Program-made: the position numbers and the translations under genes | In this document: positions 55,109 to 63,144 of the stretch, one piece after another | Numbering within the stretch: position 1 is the stretch's first letter | Layout of the letters: each line of letters opens with the position of its first letter | The notes under the pieces: model-generated | What the model saw: the letters and a program-made list of their open reading frames with translations, nothing else | Databases searched by the model: none | Told to the model about the DNA's origin: nothing | Source: Rhodospirillales bacterium | GTDB lineage: Bacteria > Pseudomonadota > Alphaproteobacteria > Rhodospirillales > UBA2165 | DNA: 64,000 bases | Direction: 5' to 3' | Assembly (NCBI GenBank): GCA_022823235.1 | Contig: JAJDXO010000030.1 | Span: 186,001-250,000, forward strand

Positions 55109-56158
55109 ATGGCTGCCGAAACCGCGCCCCTCCGTTATCCGGTTCATCTCGTCGGTTCGGTTCCGCTCGAAAATGCTGGCGCGGTTCTCGACCTGACGGG
55201 GAAAATTCTCGGCGGCCGCTGCCAGAGATATCCGGACGGCGAAACCGGCGAGCGGCGAAACTGGATCGGCTGGCAGCTACGTGTATTCGAAGGTCAGGCA
55301 GCGCTTCGGCAGGCCGCCCGGCGGGAACGGGACTACCAGCTCCATCCGCCCTTCGAGTTCTCACCGGGCAAAGGCGCGGCCGACCTGGCCTTTGGGGAGT
55401 TGGGATTTGCCCGCGAAGCGATCGCCGGCTTCGCATTGTTCGAGTCGAAACAATCCGCCGGCGTCATCCCCGCCGAGGCCCGGTTTCTGGTCGCCATTCC
55501 GACGCCCTTCGCGCCGGTTTATTCATTTACCGCCTATGCCGTCCAAAGCGACGTATTTCCGGTCTATGAGGCGGCGATCCTCCGCGAACTCGATGAAATC
55601 TGCGCCTCGCTGCCCCATGAGGCGCTCGCCATACAATGGGACGTGGCGACGGAAATGAGCATATTCGAGGGGGTCTACGGCGTCCCGTTCGACGATGCCT
55701 GGGAGGTGCTCAACGGCCGTCTGGCTAAATTGGGGAATGCGGTGCCGAATAGCGTCGAGCTCGGATTCCACCTTTGCTACGGCAGCATGAACAACAGGCA
55801 TTGGAAGGAGCCGGATGATCTCGGCATGTGCGTCCGGGTCGCCAACGAGGTGTTGTCCCGGCTCGGCCGGCCGATGGATTTCCTCCATATGCCGGTTCCG
55901 GTCGATCGGAGCGATGACGGCTTCTTCGCGCCGCTCGGCGATTTAAGGCTCGCCCATGAGACGGAACTCTACCTCGGACTGGTTCACGACGACGGCCCGG
56001 ACGGCAACCGCACCCGGCTCCAGACCGCGGCGCGGCACTGGGACCGTTTCGGAATTTCGGCGGAATGCGGTCTGGGCCGCTGGGAGCCGGAAGACGTTCC
56101 ACGATTGATCCAGGCCCATGCGGACCTTGTAGACGCCCGAATCAGAACATCAGGCTGA
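55109..56158 (+). CDS. MetE-like/UROD-superfamily protein (cobalamin-independent methionine synthase II-like)
   Basis: 349-aa protein from ATG 55109 (AAAGAGAGAAAATC upstream); the track start at 55028 lies inside lysR. It resembles the C-terminal catalytic barrel of cobalamin-independent methionine synthase, with a candidate zinc site H221-x-C223 in FHLCYGSMNNRHW and C320 in SAECGLGRW; E247 could be a further ligand. The full two-domain MetE is about 750 aa, so this is a stand-alone barrel likely acting in methyl transfer from a substrate of the cluster, not in methionine synthesis (inference). Also visible: ARYPDGETGERRNWIGWQ at the N-terminal barrel mouth (as RYPDGETGERRNWIGWQ). Its 3' end overlaps the convergent dctM by 17 bp. 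Confidence 0.7.
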   Translation: MAAETAPLRYPVHLVGSVPLENAGAVLDLTGKILGGRCQRYPDGETGERRNWIGWQLRVFEGQAALRQAARRERDYQLHPPFEFSPGKGAADLAFGELGFAREAIAGFALFESKQSAGVIPAEARFLVAIPTPFAPVYSFTAYAVQSDVFPVYEAAILRELDEICASLPHEALAIQWDVATEMSIFEGVYGVPFDDAWEVLNGRLAKLGNAVPNSVELGFHLCYGSMNNRHWKEPDDLGMCVRVANEVLSRLGRPMDFLHMPVPVDRSDDGFFAPLGDLRLAHETELYLGLVHDDGPDGNRTRLQTAARHWDRFGISAECGLGRWEPEDVPRLIQAHADLVDARIRTSG

Positions 56159-57455
56159 TCGGCCAGGAAACGATGGCCGGGATGAACAGCACGATCAAAA
56201 TCGCCAGCACGTCGCAGATGAGAAAGGGGACCGCGGCCCGGTAAATCTCGTTCATACCCGTCCCCCTCGGCGCGACGCCCTTCATCACGAACAGGCCCGC
56301 CCCGAACGGCGGCGAGGTCGACCCGGTTTCGATCGCGATCAGGTAGAGCACCGCGAACCAGATGGGATCGAAGCCCAATTGCTGCACCACCGGAATGAAC
56401 ACCGGCAGGGTCACCAACATGATCGGCACCGGGCTCATCACCATGCCGAGCAGGATCACCAGCACCACCATCAGGCCGACCACGGTGATCGGGCTCGCTT
56501 CGATGCCGAGGATCACTTCGACGAGACCGGACGTCGCGCCGGTGAAGGCCAGCATCTGGGTGAAGGCGAGGGCGCCGGAGATGATCAGCAGCAGCATGAC
56601 CGATATTTCGAGGCTGCCGACGATCGCTTTCTTGAACACCGTCCAGGACATCCGGCGCTGGAAAACGGCGAGGAGGAAGGTGGCGAATGCGCCGGACGCC
56701 GCCGACTCGGAGGGCGTCGCAAACCCGGCGAAGATAACCCCGACGACCATGAAGATGATGAAGCCGACCGGCACGATATGAACGGCCGCGACCTTGAGCT
56801 TTTCCGGCCACGGGATCGGTTCCACCTTGAACGACGGCGCAACATCCGGATCCACGAAGCAGCGTCCGATGATGTAGAGCGCGTAGAGAACCGCCATGAT
56901 GATGCCGGGCAGGATGATGGCGATCAGAATTTTGCCGATGGACAACTCGGCCACCACGCCCAGCAGGACGGCCAGTCCGCTGGGCGGGATCATGATTGCG
57001 AGACCGCCGCTGCCGAGGATCGGTCCCAGCGACATGGGCTTTTTGTAGCCCCGCTTCTCCATCTCCGGCACCAGCGTGGAACCGAGCAGCGCGATACTGC
57101 CCATGCTGTTGCCGGTCAATGCGGAGAACAATACGCCGCCGCCGACGGCCATGAGGGCGAGCCGCCCGCGGAGACTGCCGAACCATTTGTCCAGCGCATC
57201 CATCAGGCTGAGCCCGATTCCCGAATGGAACATGATCTCGCCCATCACCAGAAACAGGGCGACGGGAACCAGGGTGAATGTGGTGATGGCTTCGGAGACC
57301 TGGGTCACGAGCTGTATCAGCCCGGTGAAGCCGCCGAAAAACAGAAAGGAGCCGACGAAATTCACCACAAGAAAGGCAAAAGCGACCGGCATCCCCAGGA
57401 ACATGAGGACGAACAGAGGCCCCATGATCGCGATGAAGGCTTGCCACCACTCCAT
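56142..57455 (-). CDS. dctM: TRAP transporter large permease (DctM family), second system
   Basis: 437-aa membrane protein, a standard DctM length without the tail seen in the first system. Typical segments: FLVMGEIMFHSGIGLSLMDAL, VGGGVLFSALTGNSMGSIALLG, LGSGGLAIMIPPSGLAVLLG and GSTSPPFGAGLFVMKGVAP. It translocates the DctP-bound substrate with sodium. Last gene of the leftward dctP-dctQ-dctM operon; 13 bp separate it from dctQ. Convergent with the MetE-like gene. Confidence 0.93.
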   Translation of the reverse strand: MEWWQAFIAIMGPLFVLMFLGMPVAFAFLVVNFVGSFLFFGGFTGLIQLVTQVSEAITTFTLVPVALFLVMGEIMFHSGIGLSLMDALDKWFGSLRGRLALMAVGGGVLFSALTGNSMGSIALLGSTLVPEMEKRGYKKPMSLGPILGSGGLAIMIPPSGLAVLLGVVAELSIGKILIAIILPGIIMAVLYALYIIGRCFVDPDVAPSFKVEPIPWPEKLKVAAVHIVPVGFIIFMVVGVIFAGFATPSESAASGAFATFLLAVFQRRMSWTVFKKAIVGSLEISVMLLLIISGALAFTQMLAFTGATSGLVEVILGIEASPITVVGLMVVLVILLGMVMSPVPIMLVTLPVFIPVVQQLGFDPIWFAVLYLIAIETGSTSPPFGAGLFVMKGVAPRGTGMNEIYRAAVPFLICDVLAILIVLFIPAIVSWPISLMF

Positions 57456-57468
57456 GCGTCCCGCCCCT

Positions 57469-57984
57469 CTAGTCCTCGCTGAGCGACAGGGGCCGGCCGG
57501 TGAGCGCCCGCACGCCCCGGCGCAGGAATTGGCAGCCGAGGAGGAACAGGCCGAACGGCACCACGGCGGTGATCCAGAAGGTGGCCGGCGCCATGACCGT
57601 CGGTTCGCGAATGTCGCTCACGAACTGATCGATGACGGTGAGAATTCCAAACCAGGTGATGACGAAGCAGACGATTGCGGCAACCAGGGACAGCACCAGA
57701 TGAAGGTACTTGGCCCGGCTGGGGTCCATGCGTTCGAGGATCAGGTCGATGGAAACATGCTTGTCGTTGCCGAGCACCCAGGCGGCCGCGAGGAATGTTA
57801 TGTAGAGCAGCGTGATTTCGCTGAGTTCAACCAGCCACAAATTGGAAATGTCGAAGAACGACCGGCTGACGATCTCGACGCAGATGGCGGCGGTGAGAGC
57901 GACAAGGAGCGCACAGGCAATAAACGCGAGCCCGCGGTTGAACCAGTCGAACCATCTGGTCAACGTTGTCAGCACGTCTTGCAT
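57469..57984 (-). CDS. dctQ: TRAP transporter small permease (DctQ family), second system
   Basis: 171-aa four-helix membrane protein from ATG 57984 (MQDVLTTLTRWFDWFNRGLAF); the track start at 58020 is a TTG and adds 12 residues. Contains the small-permease pattern CVEIVSRSFFDISNLWLVELSEITLLYITFLAAAWVLGNDKHVSID, where the DKHVSID stretch is a hallmark of the family. It forms the membrane complex with DctM. A strong hairpin separates it from dctP. Confidence 0.92.
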   Translation of the reverse strand: MQDVLTTLTRWFDWFNRGLAFIACALLVALTAAICVEIVSRSFFDISNLWLVELSEITLLYITFLAAAWVLGNDKHVSIDLILERMDPSRAKYLHLVLSLVAAIVCFVITWFGILTVIDQFVSDIREPTVMAPATFWITAVVPFGLFLLGCQFLRRGVRALTGRPLSLSED

Positions 57985-58027
57985 CTGCGTGTCCGGCGCC
58001 CCTCGAATGCGGGGAGGCAAATAGCCG

Positions 58028-58061
58028 CCCGGCCGGAAACGGCATGCCGCTACCGGCCGGG
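58028..58061 (-). promoter_or_regulatory. Intercistronic stem-loop between second dctP and dctQ
   Basis: CCCGGCCGG (58028-58036) pairs perfectly with CCGGCCGGG (58053-58061); the loop itself holds the palindrome CGGCATGCCG (58040-58049). There is no T-run. Probably a transcript stabiliser or attenuator that keeps the binding protein more abundant than the permease, parallel to the hairpin at 4990-5035. Confidence 0.6.
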
Positions 58062-58096
58062 TCCATGCTACCCGAGAATGACGGAAATAGCCGGGG

Positions 58097-59077
58097 CTAT
58101 TTCATCAGCATCATTTTAAGCTTTTCGGCCTCCATGGGCGCCTTCTTCTTGATGTCCATCCACGGCGCCTCATTCACCAGCTGCAGGAACTTCTCGCGTT
58201 CCGCGCCGGTGAACTCGACCTTTTTGATGCCCTCCTTCATGATCGTTTCGTAACCCGCCTTCAGGTTGGCGTTCCAGCTGGCTTCGTAGGTGGCCGCATC
58301 GGCGGTACGCACAAAGTTGATTACCTTGGCCTGGGTTGCCGCGGGAACCTTGGCCCAGGATTTCGGATTGGCCAGGAAGTGGAAGGTGGCGCGGTAGAAA
58401 CCGGGCTCCACATAGGCGCCGACGACGCCCTTGTACTGCTCGGCGACACCCGAAACGCCGGTGACGAAGCCTTGCACCACGCCCCGCTCCATGGAGGTGT
58501 AGATTGCGGGCATCGGCAGCACCACCGGGTTGGCGCCGAGGGCGGCCATCGCCGGGCGGATCGCCGGGAAGACGCGAATCTTCAGACCCTTGAAATCTTC
58601 GAGCTTTTTAATCGGCTCCTTCAAGAAGATGTGGAACCGAAGCTGAGAGACCGGCAGCTCGCCGATATAGACCAGGCCCTTAGCCTTGTGCAGTTCGGTC
58701 ATGTAGTCGTGATAGCCGGTCGCCTTGATCTCCGCGTACTGCTTGTTGGAGTAGTTGGCGGTGCCGGACACGTTCAGGATGCCGTTGGCGTAGCTGGGGC
58801 TGGTGAGGGTCATATCGACCGAGCCCAGGCGCACGGCGTTGGGTTGCTTGAACTGCTTGATAACTTCCGGACCGCCGCGGTGATCGATTTGGAACTCGCC
58901 CTTCATCTCCGCGTTCAGGCGTTTCATGAAGGCGTCGAATGTCCTCCCGATCGGCGTCGAAAGCGGCAGCATGGTGACGAGCTTCAACGTCACTTCGGCT
59001 GCGTTGGCTACCGGCGCCGTAAATACCGTCGCTCCCATGGCGATGGCGGCAGTCGTGGCAATAAGTGTTTTCTTCAT
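58097..59077 (-). CDS. dctP: TRAP transporter substrate-binding protein (DctP family), second system
   Basis: 326-aa periplasmic binding protein. ATG 59077 has GGGAGGAAAC upstream and gives the signal peptide MKKTLIATTAAIAMGATVFTAPVANAAE; the track start at 59167 is too long. It has the DctP core, with LEDFKGLKIRVFPAIRPAMAALGANPVVLP containing the conserved substrate Arg and YTSMERGVVQGFVTGV. The hydrophobic-polar mix around PAIRP differs from dicarboxylate binders, so the ligand may be an aromatic or other carboxylate. Transcribed leftward from the mirror-image LysR-box promoter at 59138-59204. Confidence 0.92.
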   Translation of the reverse strand: MKKTLIATTAAIAMGATVFTAPVANAAEVTLKLVTMLPLSTPIGRTFDAFMKRLNAEMKGEFQIDHRGGPEVIKQFKQPNAVRLGSVDMTLTSPSYANGILNVSGTANYSNKQYAEIKATGYHDYMTELHKAKGLVYIGELPVSQLRFHIFLKEPIKKLEDFKGLKIRVFPAIRPAMAALGANPVVLPMPAIYTSMERGVVQGFVTGVSGVAEQYKGVVGAYVEPGFYRATFHFLANPKSWAKVPAATQAKVINFVRTADAATYEASWNANLKAGYETIMKEGIKKVEFTGAEREKFLQLVNEAPWMDIKKKAPMEAEKLKMMLMK

Positions 59078-59137
59078 GGTGGGTTTCCTCCCTATCCCGA
59101 GGTCATGTGTTGATGTTGGCTTTGATGAGACGCGGCA

Positions 59138-59204
59138 GATTTTAAAAATCATTGTCATAAAAGGCATATGAATTTATCCGCCGCCGATATTCGATTCCGT
59201 TATA
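59138..59204 (-). promoter_or_regulatory. LysR-box promoter module for the second TRAP operon
   Basis: Reading leftward: box TATAACGGAATCGAATAT (59204-59187), then, 32 bp after the box start, the element TTCATATGCCTTTTATGACA (from 59172) ending in the -10-like TAAAAT (59144-59139). The box centre lies about 64 bp ahead of the predicted start point, typical for a LysR activator. It matches the plus-strand module at 31 of 35 positions in the promoter-proximal element. Confidence 0.7.
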
Positions 59205-59324
59205 TCAAATCCGGATTAAACAATTCGGTTCGAACGAACCGCCGTCAAACTCTCAGCTTCTTGCTCTTAAATCAAGGGGTTGGCCCGGGGTTGAGCCGGC
59301 CGCCCCAGGAATCAGGGCATCTAA

Positions 59325-59391
59325 TATAACGATCGGGAATAATCAGAGCCCCTTTTTTCATAAGCCTTTTATGACAATCATTCTTAATATC
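59325..59391 (+). promoter_or_regulatory. LysR-box promoter module for the Rieske operon
   Basis: Box TATAACGATCGGGAATAA (59325-59342), then, 32 bp after the box start, TTCATAAGCCTTTTATGACA (from 59357), which contains the dyad TCATAA-gcctt-TTATGA (59358-59374), and the -10-like TAATAT (59385-59390). There is no good -35, as expected for an activator-dependent promoter. Geometry is identical to the minus-strand TRAP module. Confidence 0.7.
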
Positions 59392-59524
59392 GTCGCAATC
59401 GGGGAGGCGGTGAACGCCGGGCAACATAAGAAGATTGGCGCTTCTAGCGCCCGGGAGCGGCGGCATGCCGCGGTGAACGGACGATGCCCCGCCGCAATCC
59501 CGGACAACAGCGGCCCGAACAACA

Positions 59525-60595
59525 ATGGATGGGAAAACGATGTCGACATCTAGCGCGCTTCAGGATGGGCCGACCAGTGCCGAGGCGCTGGTCAACAGCG
59601 GCCTGAGAAATCTTTGGTACCCGGTCGCCCCGAGTTGGATGGTGCGGGAAGCACCGATCGGCGTCACCCGCCTCGGTGAGCGAATCGCCCTCTGGCGCGA
59701 CCAAAACGGCGATGTGCACGCGGTCGAGGATCGCTGCCCCCACCGCGGCGCCCGGTTGTCTCTGGGCTGGAACGTCGGCGACCGGCTGCAATGCTGGTAC
59801 CACGGCGTGCAGGTAGGAACCGACGGCACCGTTCTCGAGGTGCCCGCGCTGCCCGATTGCCCCATGAAGGGCCGGAAACTGAACCGGTCCTATGCGGTCA
59901 GGGAAATCCGCGGCGGCATCTTTCTTTATTTCGGCGATGCGGCACATCCGGAGCCCTGTGAACTCGAGCTTCCGGAAGAACTGACCGACGAAGACAAACA
60001 CGGGGCCATTCTCTGCACCGCAACCTGGAACACCAACTATCGCTATGCCATCGAAAATGTCATGGATCCCATGCACGGCGCCTACCTGCACCGGGAATCC
60101 CACTCCATGTCGGAAGGCTCCGAGATCGCCAAGTTTACCGCCCGCAATACGGACCAGGGCTATGTTTTCGAGAAAGAAGGCCAGACGGGGGTCAACTTCG
60201 ACTGGGTCGAGTTCGGCCAATCCGGTGCCGACTGGTTCCGGTTGACCATCCCGTATCCCCCAAAGTCGGGCCCGGGCGGCCATTTCGGCATCATCGGGTT
60301 TGCGACACCCGTGGACGAAACCCACACTCAGGTGTTTTTCTGGCGGACCCGCGAGGTGTCCGGGTGGCTTCGGGATATGTGGCACTTCCTCTATCGGATG
60401 CGGTTCGAGAAACGCCACTGGGATGTGTTGGAGCAGGATCGCGTTGTCCTCGAAGCGATGTCCGATGACGCGCGGGAACACGAAAACCTTTATCAGCACG
60501 ACGGCGGAGTGACCCGCCTCCGGCAGATTTTGCACCGGGCCGCCGAGGCACAGGTCAAGGAACTGGCGGAAGCGCACGCCCAAGCGGCCGAGTAG
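59525..60595 (+). CDS. Rieske non-heme iron oxygenase, alpha subunit
   Basis: 356-aa ring-hydroxylating or demethylating oxygenase. The N-terminal Rieske domain binds [2Fe-2S] through CPHRGA and CWYHG; the C-terminal catalytic domain has the mononuclear iron motif D-x2-H-x4-H in NVMDPMHGAYLHRES. Length and single-subunit look resemble vanillate O-demethylase or carbazole/oxoquinoline-type enzymes (group I RHOs). No reductase gene is in the visible cluster, so electrons must come from elsewhere or from beyond the window. ATG 59540 is an alternative start. First gene of a rightward operon from the LysR-box promoter. Confidence 0.9.
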   Translation: MDGKTMSTSSALQDGPTSAEALVNSGLRNLWYPVAPSWMVREAPIGVTRLGERIALWRDQNGDVHAVEDRCPHRGARLSLGWNVGDRLQCWYHGVQVGTDGTVLEVPALPDCPMKGRKLNRSYAVREIRGGIFLYFGDAAHPEPCELELPEELTDEDKHGAILCTATWNTNYRYAIENVMDPMHGAYLHRESHSMSEGSEIAKFTARNTDQGYVFEKEGQTGVNFDWVEFGQSGADWFRLTIPYPPKSGPGGHFGIIGFATPVDETHTQVFFWRTREVSGWLRDMWHFLYRMRFEKRHWDVLEQDRVVLEAMSDDAREHENLYQHDGGVTRLRQILHRAAEAQVKELAEAHAQAAE

Positions 60596-60605
60596 GGAGA
60601 GGATC

Positions 60606-60905
60606 ATGTCCGACGCATTCAATCCATGGCTGGCCGCCAAGCGGCGCAACAAGGGCGACGAAGGCACGGTTCTGCCTGTCGACAGCTCGCAAAACGTCCT
60701 ACATCAGACGCGCAGCCGGGTTCCCACCGACTATGAGGAATCGCTCGCCGATGCCCTCGAGGACATTTTTGCCGCGGGACATCACGAACTCCCGGAGATC
60801 GTCGCCAAGCTGAACGAATCCACTGTTCCGGCGCCGGGCGGCGTTGCGTGGACCGAGGGTTCGTTCAAACAGGAGATGAGCCGGCTCGCGACCGATACCA
60901 ATTGA
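60606..60905 (+). CDS. Small recombinase-like helix-turn-helix protein
   Basis: 99-aa protein. The C-terminal part, IVAKLNESTVPAPGGVAWTEGSFKQEMSRLA, strongly resembles the HTH linker of large serine recombinases (LN..G.P.P.G..W....), but no catalytic resolvase domain is present. I recall such short 'recombinase-like HTH' proteins beside Rieske oxygenase genes in other proteobacteria; their function is unknown to me. It lies 10 bp after the Rieske gene and 47 bp before the SDR gene, so it is an operon member. It could be a DNA-binding modulator or a repurposed fold serving the oxygenase. Confidence 0.7.
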   Translation: MSDAFNPWLAAKRRNKGDEGTVLPVDSSQNVLHQTRSRVPTDYEESLADALEDIFAAGHHELPEIVAKLNESTVPAPGGVAWTEGSFKQEMSRLATDTN

Positions 60906-60952
60906 GGGGATGCCCCCGGGCTCCCGCAACCCATGGCGGAACATGACCGGCA

Positions 60953-61705
60953 ATGACGGCGATCGTCGATCTTTCGGACAAACGCATCCTGATCACGGGC
61001 GGTGCGCGGGGCCTTGGCCGGGCCTTCGCGGAGGCCGCCCATGGGGCTGGCGCCAATTTGGTGATTGCCGATATTCTGGAAGACCAGGGGCGGGCCGCGG
61101 CATCGGAACTCTCGGGAGCCAATTTCTCGACGCTCGACCTTGCCGATCCGAATTCGGTGATCCGTTGCATGGAAGACGCCATATCGGCGCTGGGCGGACT
61201 GGACGGCTTGGTCAATTGCGGGGCCGTCGCGACGGGAATCGGCGGACCGTCGATGACCGAGATCGACATCGAAACATGGGACCGCGTCATGAGCGTCAAC
61301 GTTCGCGGGACCTGGCTGATGAGCCGTGCCGCGGTGCCCCATCTGGAAGCGGCGGGCGGCGGCAAAATCGTCAACATCGCGTCGGACACGGCGCTCTGGG
61401 GCGCGCCGGCCCTCATGCACTACGTGGCGTCGAAGGGCGCGGTCATCTCAATGACCCGTTCCATGGCCCGGGAGCTGGGCAACAAGGGGATCGCGGTCAA
61501 CTCGGTGGCGCCCGGGCTCACGTTGGTCGAGGCCACCGAATATGTGCCGGACGAGCGGAAACGGAATTACATCGATGGACGGGCGATGAACCGGCCGCAG
61601 CACCCGGACGATGTGACCGGTGCGGTTCTGTTCCTGCTATCCGACGGCGCCAGCTTCATAACCGGCCAGTGCCTGCCGGTAAACGGCGGATACGTCCTGA
61701 ACTAG
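60953..61705 (+). CDS. Short-chain dehydrogenase/reductase (SDR)
   Basis: 250-aa classical SDR. NAD(P) motif TGGARGLGRAFAEAA, structural NCGAVATG (variant of NNAG), catalytic Ser region IVNIASDTALWG and YVASKGA with the Tyr/Lys pair. The acidic residue after the second beta strand (VIADILED) favours NAD over NADP. It probably oxidises a cis-dihydrodiol or alcohol made by the Rieske enzyme (inference). Cytosolic, part of the Rieske operon. Confidence 0.9.
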   Translation: MTAIVDLSDKRILITGGARGLGRAFAEAAHGAGANLVIADILEDQGRAAASELSGANFSTLDLADPNSVIRCMEDAISALGGLDGLVNCGAVATGIGGPSMTEIDIETWDRVMSVNVRGTWLMSRAAVPHLEAAGGGKIVNIASDTALWGAPALMHYVASKGAVISMTRSMARELGNKGIAVNSVAPGLTLVEATEYVPDERKRNYIDGRAMNRPQHPDDVTGAVLFLLSDGASFITGQCLPVNGGYVLN

Positions 61706-61736
61706 CGAACGCACTTTTCCGGAGGAGACAAGAACA

Positions 61737-62282
61737 ATGCCTGACGCAACCGAAGTGATGACCGACGATGTGTCGGTCCCCCGTCCCGAGGGGGCGAGCC
61801 TGGAAGAATGGCTGACCACGCGGATTGCCCGTTACGCGACCCGCACCCTCGATTGGGACGCGCTCAAGTTCCAAGCCGACTATGATCCCAAGTACCGGCG
61901 CTCCCAGATGCGCTATGTGGGCACGGGCGGAACCGGTATCGAGAATGACGAAAATACCGTGCCGGCGGAGCATTTCACCTTCTCGACCATGGTGCTGCCG
62001 GCGGGCTGCGAAGGGCCTCTTCACATTCACCGGGATGTGGAGGAGGTGTTCTTCATCCTCAGGGGCAGCAAGATCAAGCTGATGTTCCATACCGAAGACA
62101 AGTCGGAACAATGGGAGACCCACCTCGGCGAACGGGACCTGATCTCCGTTCCGGCCGGCGTCTACCGCGGTCTGGTCAATGAGGGCCAGGAAGAGGCGCT
62201 GATGTGCGTCATGCTGGGCGCCAAGATACCGGCCACGCCCACCTATCCCGACGATCACCCGGTCTCGAAGCTCAAACGCTAA
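61737..62282 (+). CDS. Cupin-domain protein
   Basis: 181-aa protein with one cupin barrel (about 75-160). Motif 1 reads GPLHIHRDVEEVFFILRGS with two His and a Glu metal ligands; motif 2 is less regular (LISVPAGVYRGLVNEGQ, where the expected final His is not evident). It could be a dioxygenase, isomerase or decarboxylase of an aromatic/keto-acid pathway. GGAGGAGA precedes the start, in operon with the SDR and aspartate dehydrogenase. Confidence 0.85.
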   Translation: MPDATEVMTDDVSVPRPEGASLEEWLTTRIARYATRTLDWDALKFQADYDPKYRRSQMRYVGTGGTGIENDENTVPAEHFTFSTMVLPAGCEGPLHIHRDVEEVFFILRGSKIKLMFHTEDKSEQWETHLGERDLISVPAGVYRGLVNEGQEEALMCVMLGAKIPATPTYPDDHPVSKLKR

Positions 62283-62312
62283 CCGGGTTCCAAGGGGAAC
62301 GAGGGGAAGTCC

Positions 62313-63125
62313 ATGAAGGAAGTCCGGGTGGGACTGATCGGCTACGGCGGCATCGTTCGCAAGGTGCTTGCCGAACTGCCGCGAGTCGCGGGGCGCGGTA
62401 TCGGCGTTACGGGCGTACTCGTGCGGCCGGGGCGTTGTGACGCCGCCCGCCAGGCATTGGGCGACGGGGTGCCGCTCTACGAAACCCTGGACTCCTTTGT
62501 CGCCGCCGGGCCCACCATCGTTGCGGAATGCGCGGGGCACACGGCGGTCGACGATTACGGTGAGGCCATCCTCCGGGCGGGCATCGATCTGATGGTGGTG
62601 TCGATCGGCTCGCTTTCCGACCGGGATCGCCATGAGCGTTTGGTGCGCGCCGCCCGGGAGGGAGGTGCACACCTGATCCTGCCCTCGGGCGCCATCGGGG
62701 CCGTCGACGCGCTTTCGGCGGCGCGGATCGCGGGTCTGACCAGCGTCACCTACCGGTCCCGCAAACCGCCGGCGGCCTGGATGGGAACGCCCGCGGAATC
62801 GTTATGCGACCTCGGCAATCTCAGTTCGGCGACGACCTTCTATCAGGGCGACGCCCGGGACGCGGCGCGGCTGTATCCAAAGAACGCCAATGTGGCGGCT
62901 ACGGTTGCGCTGGCCGGCATCGGGTTCGACGATACGCAGGTCGAGCTGTGCGCCGATCCGACCACCGACTGCAATATCCATGAGATCGAAGCGGAAGGCG
63001 TGGCCGGTTCGTTCAGGATCGAGCTCAAGGGCAATCCGATCCCCGAAAACCTGAAGACATCCATGTTGACCGCCCTCAGCGTTGCCCGCGGATTGGCCAA
63101 CATGGCGGCGACGACGGTTATCTGA
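62313..63125 (+). CDS. L-aspartate dehydrogenase-family protein
   Basis: 270-aa NAD(P)-dependent enzyme of the AspDH/NadX family (COG1712). Rossmann motif RVGLIGYGGIVRKVL, central LPSGAIGAVDALSAARIAGL, YPKNANVAATVALAGIGFDDTQV and the catalytic His in CNIHEIEAEG. The family interconverts aspartate and iminoaspartate/oxaloacetate with ammonia. Within a Rieske/SDR/cupin operon it may act on an amino- or imino-acid intermediate rather than in NAD synthesis, and no nadA/nadC is nearby. GGGGAAG-like ribosome binding site upstream. Confidence 0.88.
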   Translation: MKEVRVGLIGYGGIVRKVLAELPRVAGRGIGVTGVLVRPGRCDAARQALGDGVPLYETLDSFVAAGPTIVAECAGHTAVDDYGEAILRAGIDLMVVSIGSLSDRDRHERLVRAAREGGAHLILPSGAIGAVDALSAARIAGLTSVTYRSRKPPAAWMGTPAESLCDLGNLSSATTFYQGDARDAARLYPKNANVAATVALAGIGFDDTQVELCADPTTDCNIHEIEAEGVAGSFRIELKGNPIPENLKTSMLTALSVARGLANMAATTVI

Positions 63126-63144
63126 ATTCTTGGAGTACAAATCA

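Larger units (their letters stand above)
59078..59524. other. 447-bp divergent regulatory region between TRAP and Rieske operons
   Basis: AT-rich compared with its flanks. It holds two mirror-image copies of one promoter module (59138-59204 minus, 59325-59391 plus), a central perfect dyad GGTTCG-aa-CGAACC (59227-59240), and a GC-rich leader (59400-59524) before the Rieske gene. No gene is seen; the short ORFs 59272-59466 and 59358-59549 (-) are chance. Confidence 0.7.
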
